This document shows, one piece after another, positions 40,600-45,540 of a DNA stretch of 45,540 nucleotides. The translations under genes and the position numbers were made by a program. This stretch comes from Acidobacteriaceae bacterium (lineage in GTDB: Bacteria > Acidobacteriota > Terriglobia > Terriglobales > Acidobacteriaceae): NCBI GenBank assembly GCA_003151155.1, contig PLWX01000320.1, positions 1 through 45,540 of the forward strand, given 5' to 3'. Each line of letters opens with the position of its first letter. The first letter of the stretch is position 1. Under the pieces are notes generated by a model. It was not told the DNA's origin and did not search any database. It saw nothing but the letters and a program-made list of their open reading frames with translations.

Positions 40600-42360
40600 A
40601 TGCCGCACCAGTTGGATTCCCCGCCAATCGTCACTAAGCCGCGCGATCTCACTGATTGGCTTCTGCAACCGAACTTGCTCGTGAGGCTCGGCATCCTCCT
40701 GATCGTCGCCCTCTATGCCCGCACCATCGCCTTCGACTTTGTCTACGACGACTACTCGATCCCCGTCAGCCCGCTCCTCCAGTCGTGGCACGGGGTGATT
40801 GACGCTTTCAAGATGGACGTGTTCGGAACGGCGGAGGCCGCGGGATCGGCGTACTACCGGCCCATGTCGTCGGCCTTGTGCGTCGTAATCGCGCGGCTCA
40901 CTTCGGTCACTCCTGGCTGGTTCCATCTCGGCGCGATATTGATCGCGATTACCGTTTTCCTTCTCTGTTATCTGTGCGGTCGCCTTCTCTTTGACGATGA
41001 CCTGCTCGCGGCGCTTGCCGCGCTGCTCTTTGCCTTACACCCGACGAAGGTCGAGACCGTCGCGTGGATCGGCAGCAGTACCTGCGATGGTCAATCCGCG
41101 ATCTATTTTTTTATGGTTTTACTCTGCTACCTGTATTGGTGGAAGACTCGCAAACCAACCTGGGTAGTTCTGTCCGCCGGATTTTTCGCGGCGGCGCTGT
41201 TTACCAAAGAAACGATGATCGTGCTGCCGTTGCTCGTGGCCATTCATTTCTGGCTGCTGGGTCCGCGCGCCGCACGACTGCGAACGATCGCCGTCCTCAT
41301 GGTTCCCTATGTCGTGGCCGACGCATTCTACGCAGCAGTTCGTCACTCCGTGCTTCGCCCACTCCTGAAATCAAGCATCGCCATCCAGCCCATATTCACG
41401 CTCGTCAATGTGTGGAGCGCGCCCCTCGCTCTCTGGTGGTACATCAAGCGGCTGCTCTATCCATTCGGAATGTCTATCCTCTACGACTCCATCGTCGTGC
41501 AGCATCCTTCGTTCCGCAACTTCGGACTACCCCTGCTCGCAACTCTTGCGCTGGTAATCGCTCTCGCGTTCGCGTGGCATCGCACCCGCTCCTGGCTCGT
41601 CCCGTTCCTTGCCGCATGGTTGGTGCTCACCCTCGGACCGCCGCTCGCGCTCTCTCCGCGGGTCACCATCCATGACCGCTATTTGCAACTGGCTGCCTAC
41701 CCATTTTGCGCGCTGCTGACTTATGCGCTGCTGAAGCTCGTCCGCAGCAATCAACGCTGGCGCAACCCGGCTTTTATTGCCGTACTCGCAATCATTATTT
41801 TTTGGGGATTCGGAACCTGGCATGAGTCGGGATATTGGCGAGACAGCATCACACTGTGGAAACGTGCCGTGCAGGTCGCGCCCCATAACATCAATGCCCG
41901 CGTCGAACTTGCGCGCCTTTATTCGGAAAAGGAACTCCCCGAAGCGATCCGTGTATTGGATGACGGTCTGCGAATCGTTCCCGATTCCCCCGGCCTCTGG
42001 CGTTCTCGAGGTCTCTTGCTCTTCAACGCGGGAGATTTTGACAATGCTCGCGCTTCGCTCTTCCGAGCCTTGGATGTCTCGTCCCGCTTTGCCGCAGATC
42101 CGCAATCCGAACCTGTCGACGTCAAATTCGGACGCGCGTCGTCCGCGTTCTACCTAGGCGAAATCGATATGCTCCAGGGCAATCCCATCAACGCCGATCG
42201 ATGGCTGCGAATCGCCATCGACATCCAACCCGACGACCTCGACTATCAACGCGTGATGGTTGCCAACCTGCGTAAGCAGGGGCTGAACGAACAAGCAGAT
42301 CAGCAGCAGAAGATCGTCGATGAACTTCAGCGACGACTCCGGCCAGCATCGAAACAGTAG
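40600..42360 (+). CDS. TMTC-like membrane glycosyltransferase with TPR tail
   Basis: A 586 aa protein. Ten or more membrane helices occupy residues 28-430. The first extracytoplasmic loop carries the acidic pair FVYDDYS (Asp50-Asp51) after a hydrophobic segment, the layout of GT-C glycosyltransferases that use polyprenyl-phosphate sugars, and TFALHPTKVETVAWIGS-type text (LFALHPTKVETVAWIG) is a hallmark of the TMTC/DUF1736 group. The C-terminal 150 residues (about 435-585) form three to four TPR-like repeats (ARLYSEKELPEAIRVLDDGL). Eukaryotic TMTCs O-mannosylate cadherins; bacterial acceptors are unknown. It converges on cmk with 6 bp between. Confidence 0.82.
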   Translation: MPHQLDSPPIVTKPRDLTDWLLQPNLLVRLGILLIVALYARTIAFDFVYDDYSIPVSPLLQSWHGVIDAFKMDVFGTAEAAGSAYYRPMSSALCVVIARLTSVTPGWFHLGAILIAITVFLLCYLCGRLLFDDDLLAALAALLFALHPTKVETVAWIGSSTCDGQSAIYFFMVLLCYLYWWKTRKPTWVVLSAGFFAAALFTKETMIVLPLLVAIHFWLLGPRAARLRTIAVLMVPYVVADAFYAAVRHSVLRPLLKSSIAIQPIFTLVNVWSAPLALWWYIKRLLYPFGMSILYDSIVVQHPSFRNFGLPLLATLALVIALAFAWHRTRSWLVPFLAAWLVLTLGPPLALSPRVTIHDRYLQLAAYPFCALLTYALLKLVRSNQRWRNPAFIAVLAIIIFWGFGTWHESGYWRDSITLWKRAVQVAPHNINARVELARLYSEKELPEAIRVLDDGLRIVPDSPGLWRSRGLLLFNAGDFDNARASLFRALDVSSRFAADPQSEPVDVKFGRASSAFYLGEIDMLQGNPINADRWLRIAIDIQPDDLDYQRVMVANLRKQGLNEQADQQQKIVDELQRRLRPASKQ

Positions 42361-42366
42361 CTTCTG

Positions 42367-43059
42367 CTAGGAACGCTTCGCGGCCGCAGTGCGTTCCAGG
42401 ATTAATTCTTCGATCCGGGTAAGTACCTCTTCCACGCTCAGCTTTGAGGAGTCAAGCACCACGGCGTCAGCCGCGGGCGCGAGCGGGGAAGCCACTCTCG
42501 TGGAGTCGCGCTGATCACGGCGCTTGAGTTCTTCCGCCAGCGCCTTGGCGGCATCGGGATTCTTGGCCTGCACCTGCTCAATCCGGCGCTCCGCACGTAC
42601 CTTGGGGTCGGCGTCCAGAAAAATCTTAAGCTCAGCGTTCGGGAAGACCACCGTCCCGATGTCGCGGCCCTCCATGATCACGCCACCGTTCACGCCCAAC
42701 TCCCGCTGACGAGCCACCATCCACTCGCGCACCGCCGGATGCAGCGAAACTCGTGACGCGCCCTCCGTGACGTCACGCTCACGAATGCGGCGCGAAACAT
42801 CCTCAGTATCGAGCAGGACGCGATTGCCGTCAATCCGAGGCTGTAGTTCGATCTTCGAATTCTCCGCCAGCTTCAACAGCGGCGCCGATTCGTCGAATGA
42901 AACGTCATTCATGATCGCTTTCAGCGCGAGCGCGCGATACATCGCGCCCGACTCGAGATTCACGTAGCCGAGCTTGCGCGCCAGTCGCGAGGCAATCGTG
43001 CTCTTGCCGGCACCGGCCGGACCATCGATGGCAATGACCAGTTTTCGAGCGTCTATCAT
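42367..43059 (-). CDS. cmk: Cytidylate kinase
   Basis: A 230 aa kinase phosphorylating CMP and dCMP. P-loop IDGPAGAGKST, then LGYVNLESGAMYRALAL, the CMP-binding insert, GRDIGTVVFPNAELKIFLDA and ERRIEQVQ with RRDQRDSTR near the LID are typical. ATG 43059 is used because it sits just before the P-loop and overlaps the stop of the upstream gene (ATGA); the open frame beyond is that gene's shadow. It ends the mutL group on this strand. Confidence 0.95.
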   Translation of the reverse strand: MIDARKLVIAIDGPAGAGKSTIASRLARKLGYVNLESGAMYRALALKAIMNDVSFDESAPLLKLAENSKIELQPRIDGNRVLLDTEDVSRRIRERDVTEGASRVSLHPAVREWMVARQRELGVNGGVIMEGRDIGTVVFPNAELKIFLDADPKVRAERRIEQVQAKNPDAAKALAEELKRRDQRDSTRVASPLAPAADAVVLDSSKLSVEEVLTRIEELILERTAAAKRS

Positions 43060-44000
43060 GGGCGAGGCTTGGATCCTGGCGCTGGCCGTGCTTTGCGGCG
43101 GTCGACCAGCGGGCGATTGCGCTGCGGAAGTTCCTGCTGCTTCTCGGGCCGAGGTACGTATGCCGTCTTCGGTGGCGGAATCGTCAACATCGCGCGCCCG
43201 CCAACATGCACGTAGCTGAACTCGCGTGCTGCCAGCAGCGCATGGATCGCGTCGCGAGCTTTCGACCGAGCCACCAGGTGACTGAAGAATTCTTCCACTT
43301 CGCTCTGTTCCGCTGCGACTACGCAATCGACATATTTAGAAATCAGTGCCGACAGCGCAACCCCCACCGACAGGTGCATGCCTTCGCGCACCGGGTCCGG
43401 CGCCCAGCGGAAGAGCACGTCCCAGAATGCGCCGTCTTCCCGGGTGTAATCGACGCGCGTGATGCGCAGTTTCAACCACAATTCGTTGAGCGCACGATCC
43501 AGCGCGGCCTCCGAGAGATCGCCGCCGAGATTATTGCGCAGCTTCTGCTTGGAAATCGGTCCGTCTTTCTGGATTGCCTGGAAGGCATGCGCAGCGAGGG
43601 GCGAATATTCCGATCGCGGGCCAGTCTTCGGAACCTGCCGGGGATTGCGATCGCCGACCAGTCCGTAGAAGAAAGGAAATGCGGAGGCAGCCACCAGGAA
43701 TGGTGTTTCGCCGAAGACGTTCGCTTCGAACGCGCCGCGCGAACGCAGCAGGCGCACCATCAATTCCGTAGATTCCTGTGCGCGCGGATCCGCGAACGCA
43801 TGTTGCCAGGTCGGCAGATTGACTTCATTTCCGACGCATGCTCCAAGGAATGTGGGAACCAGCACGGCAGGCCGCAAAGGGTACATGGTGCAGAAGCCGA
43901 CGCTTTCAATAAAATCGCGTGCATCTTCCACGGTGCGGATCGGATCGCCGCCAAGCCGCCATTTTGTTTGTCGAAGCTCCTGCAACTGCTGCTCTGTCAT
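43056..44000 (-). CDS. AlkZ-related winged-helix protein
   Basis: A 314 aa protein. The N-terminal part (TVEDARDFIESVGFC, MYPLRPAVLVPTFLGA) and the middle KQKLRNNLGGDLSEAALDRALNELWLKLRITRVD look like the winged-helix repeats of AlkZ/YcaQ-related proteins, whose best-studied members unhook DNA interstrand crosslinks. The catalytic Gln-x-Gln motif of true AlkZ is not visible, so activity is doubtful. The C-terminal 35 residues are basic and Pro-rich. It lies between mutL and cmk, overlapping cmk by four bases; a role in DNA repair is inferred only. Confidence 0.6.
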   Translation of the reverse strand: MTEQQLQELRQTKWRLGGDPIRTVEDARDFIESVGFCTMYPLRPAVLVPTFLGACVGNEVNLPTWQHAFADPRAQESTELMVRLLRSRGAFEANVFGETPFLVAASAFPFFYGLVGDRNPRQVPKTGPRSEYSPLAAHAFQAIQKDGPISKQKLRNNLGGDLSEAALDRALNELWLKLRITRVDYTREDGAFWDVLFRWAPDPVREGMHLSVGVALSALISKYVDCVVAAEQSEVEEFFSHLVARSKARDAIHALLAAREFSYVHVGGRAMLTIPPPKTAYVPRPEKQQELPQRNRPLVDRRKARPAPGSKPRP

Positions 44001-44058
44001 AGCTCTTTCACTATGGTAAATGACGATGCGGACTTGTGCGCGGGGCGAGTTGCTTCGC

Positions 44059-45540
44059 CTAAATCCTCTTGAAGGCTTTTTGTATATCTTTCACCGAATA
44101 ACGGAGCACCACCGGGCGCCCATGCGGACACGTCATCGGATGCTCGGTCTTCGCCAGTTCCGCGAGCAGCCATTCCATCTTGTCCAGGGTAAGCGGCATG
44201 TTGATCTTGATTGCTGCATGGCAGGCGATGCTGGCGGCAATTCGCGTGCGCGCGTGTTCAAGGTTGTAAGCCTGCTGTTCGCGCTCGAAGGAATTCAGCA
44301 CTTCACTCAGGGTGTTTTCTATTTCTTCCGCGCGAATTCCGGCGGGCGCAGCCTTAATCGCGATGGTGCGAGAACCGAAGGGCTCCGCCTCGAACCCGTT
44401 CTGGTGCAATTCTTCCGCGATCTCTCCGAACACCGCTTGCTGCCCCGGCGTCAGTTCGACGATTAACGGCATCAGCAACTGTTGTGTTTCTACCGAAGCC
44501 GCGGCGCGCTGCTTCACAACTTTTTCGAAGAGCACACGTTCGTGTGCGACGTGCTGGTCGACAATCCACAGCCCCTCGCCATTCACCGCAAGAATGAACG
44601 AGTCGCGGATCTGTCCCAGCGGCTTCAAAGTAGAGAGCGGCGCATCGCTGGCCGGAACGTCTGCGATCTCGTAGTCGCAACCGTCTGGCCCAATCGCGGC
44701 ACGAGCGTTCGCCACCAGGTGTGACCCGAACGTCTGCGCTCCGAACCGCGCGACCGGAATCGCCGCGTTGGCTTCCACGTGAATCGCCTCGTGCCCAAAC
44801 TGCAGCCGCTCCGCCAGCAGCGGAGGCTCTTCCGCCTGCAACGCGAACGCCGCGCCCGGAGTCAACGATGGCGATGCCTTTGCCGAAGCATGGATCTCGG
44901 TCATGAATTGCGGAATCGGCCGTGCTTTCGCGAGTGCGTCGCGGACTGCTTCCCGCACGAAGTCGTGCACAATCGTCTGCTGCCGGAAGCGTACCTCGGT
45001 CTTCGACGGATGAACGTTCACATCCACCTCGCCGTATGGCATCTCCAAAAACAGCAGCACGACAGGGAACAGCGTGGGCGGCAGAATATTTCGATACGCC
45101 TCGATCAGCGCATGCTGTACCAGTCGGTCGCGAATCAGGCGCCCATTCACAAACACGAAAATCGAATTGCGATTGAGCTTTTGTACTTCCGGCTTGGAGA
45201 TGAACCCGTGCAGCTTTAAATCGCCAGGCTCAACCGTCTCAGGCTCTTCGTCCTTATCTTTACGCAGCCACGCCGGAGGTTTCGGCAGGCCGATACGATC
45301 GAGTTTCTGCAGCGCCGCAAGAGGAATTAACTGCTCGAGCATCTCGTTGCCGAACACCTGGTAGATACGTTCGCTCTGCGAAGCCACCGGAGGCGCGACG
45401 AGGATCGCGTTGGTCGCTGAGTGTAGCTCCCAATGCATCTCCGGATGCGCCAGCGCATAATGCGTCACCAGCGAAGCAATATGCGAAAGCTCCGTCGATT
45501 CGCTCTTCAGAAATTTCTTGCGCGCCGGCGTATTGAAGAA
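44059..45540 (-). CDS. mutL: DNA mismatch repair protein MutL, partial (N-terminus outside window)
   Basis: The frame is open to the window edge (494 codons), entering at FFNTPARKKFLKSE, the end of the GHKL ATPase region. The transducer domain carries the F-VNGRLIRD and DVNVHPSKTEVRFR segments. After a linker comes the C-terminal dimerisation/endonuclease domain: DQHVAHERVLFE (44524-44559) matches the DQHA(x)2E(x)4E metal motif except Val for Ala, and ACHAAIK and CPHGRPVV complete the site. So this MutL probably nicks DNA itself, as expected in organisms without MutH. It is the first known gene of the mutL-AlkZ-related-cmk group. Confidence 0.96.
   Translation of the reverse strand, partial: FFNTPARKKFLKSESTELSHIASLVTHYALAHPEMHWELHSATNAILVAPPVASQSERIYQVFGNEMLEQLIPLAALQKLDRIGLPKPPAWLRKDKDEEPETVEPGDLKLHGFISKPEVQKLNRNSIFVFVNGRLIRDRLVQHALIEAYRNILPPTLFPVVLLFLEMPYGEVDVNVHPSKTEVRFRQQTIVHDFVREAVRDALAKARPIPQFMTEIHASAKASPSLTPGAAFALQAEEPPLLAERLQFGHEAIHVEANAAIPVARFGAQTFGSHLVANARAAIGPDGCDYEIADVPASDAPLSTLKPLGQIRDSFILAVNGEGLWIVDQHVAHERVLFEKVVKQRAAASVETQQLLMPLIVELTPGQQAVFGEIAEELHQNGFEAEPFGSRTIAIKAAPAGIRAEEIENTLSEVLNSFEREQQAYNLEHARTRIAASIACHAAIKINMPLTLDKMEWLLAELAKTEHPMTCPHGRPVVLRYSVKDIQKAFKRI

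Overview
The window looks like a chromosomal segment of a moderately GC-rich, Gram-negative soil-type bacterium, most probably an Acidobacteriota of the Koribacter/Terriglobales kind. The pointers are protein families rather than a marker gene. There is a secreted VWFA protein of the Acidobacteria-type family, a secreted protein with carboxypeptidase regulatory-like repeats, a large exported PIG-L deacetylase, a Mla-type lipid ABC system, menaquinone synthesis by the futalosine route (mqnA, mqnC), and GC-rich intergenic hairpins. No rRNA, tRNA, CRISPR array or prophage was seen.

Layout. 1-9.2 kb: a partial carboxypeptidase-like exported protein and an mlaE-mlaF pair on the minus strand; then a small unknown gene, mobA and a second MlaF-type ATPase on the plus strand; ribE; an HDOD signalling protein; mqnC; a small PIG-L deacetylase; an exported unknown. 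9.2-12.9 kb: the conserved translation operon rpsP-khpA-rimM-trmD-rplS, followed by rnhB, all on the minus strand, with a candidate promoter near 12.83 kb. 12.9-18.8 kb: an exported DUF1906-like protein, lgt, a 0.7 kb RAYT/IS200-like element with long hairpin-rich inverted repeats, rluD, the VWFA protein and a DedA-type protein. 18.8-23.6 kb: mqnA, a dprA broken by two single-base insertions, and topA with a perfect terminator. 23.6-28.6 kb: an unknown protein, a small alpha/beta hydrolase, ribD-ftsY, and an HD-GYP cyclic-di-GMP phosphodiesterase receptor. 28.9-34.4 kb: the large PIG-L protein overlapping an APC permease, and two tandem exported DinB-fold proteins. 34.4-40.5 kb: DUF2252 and CHAD genes, a HAD phosphatase, sthA, and a PiT phosphate transporter with a frameshifted N-terminus. 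40.6-45.5 kb: a TMTC-like membrane glycosyltransferase with a TPR tail, then a minus-strand mutL (partial)-AlkZ-related-cmk group.

The gene content is mostly housekeeping: translation, riboflavin, menaquinone, lipoprotein and DNA-repair functions, mixed with exported proteins typical of the phylum. The most unusual features are the RAYT element, with about 88 bp inverted repeats made of serial hairpins whose stems vary while the loops are kept and a third solo copy nearby; an MlaF whose Walker B catalytic Glu is Ser, close to a second MlaF that keeps it; four single-base frameshifts in three genes (dprA, pit, the RAYT); and several start codons placed directly behind -10 boxes, which suggests leaderless mRNAs. 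All calls come from reading the sequence and from family knowledge; no database search was run.
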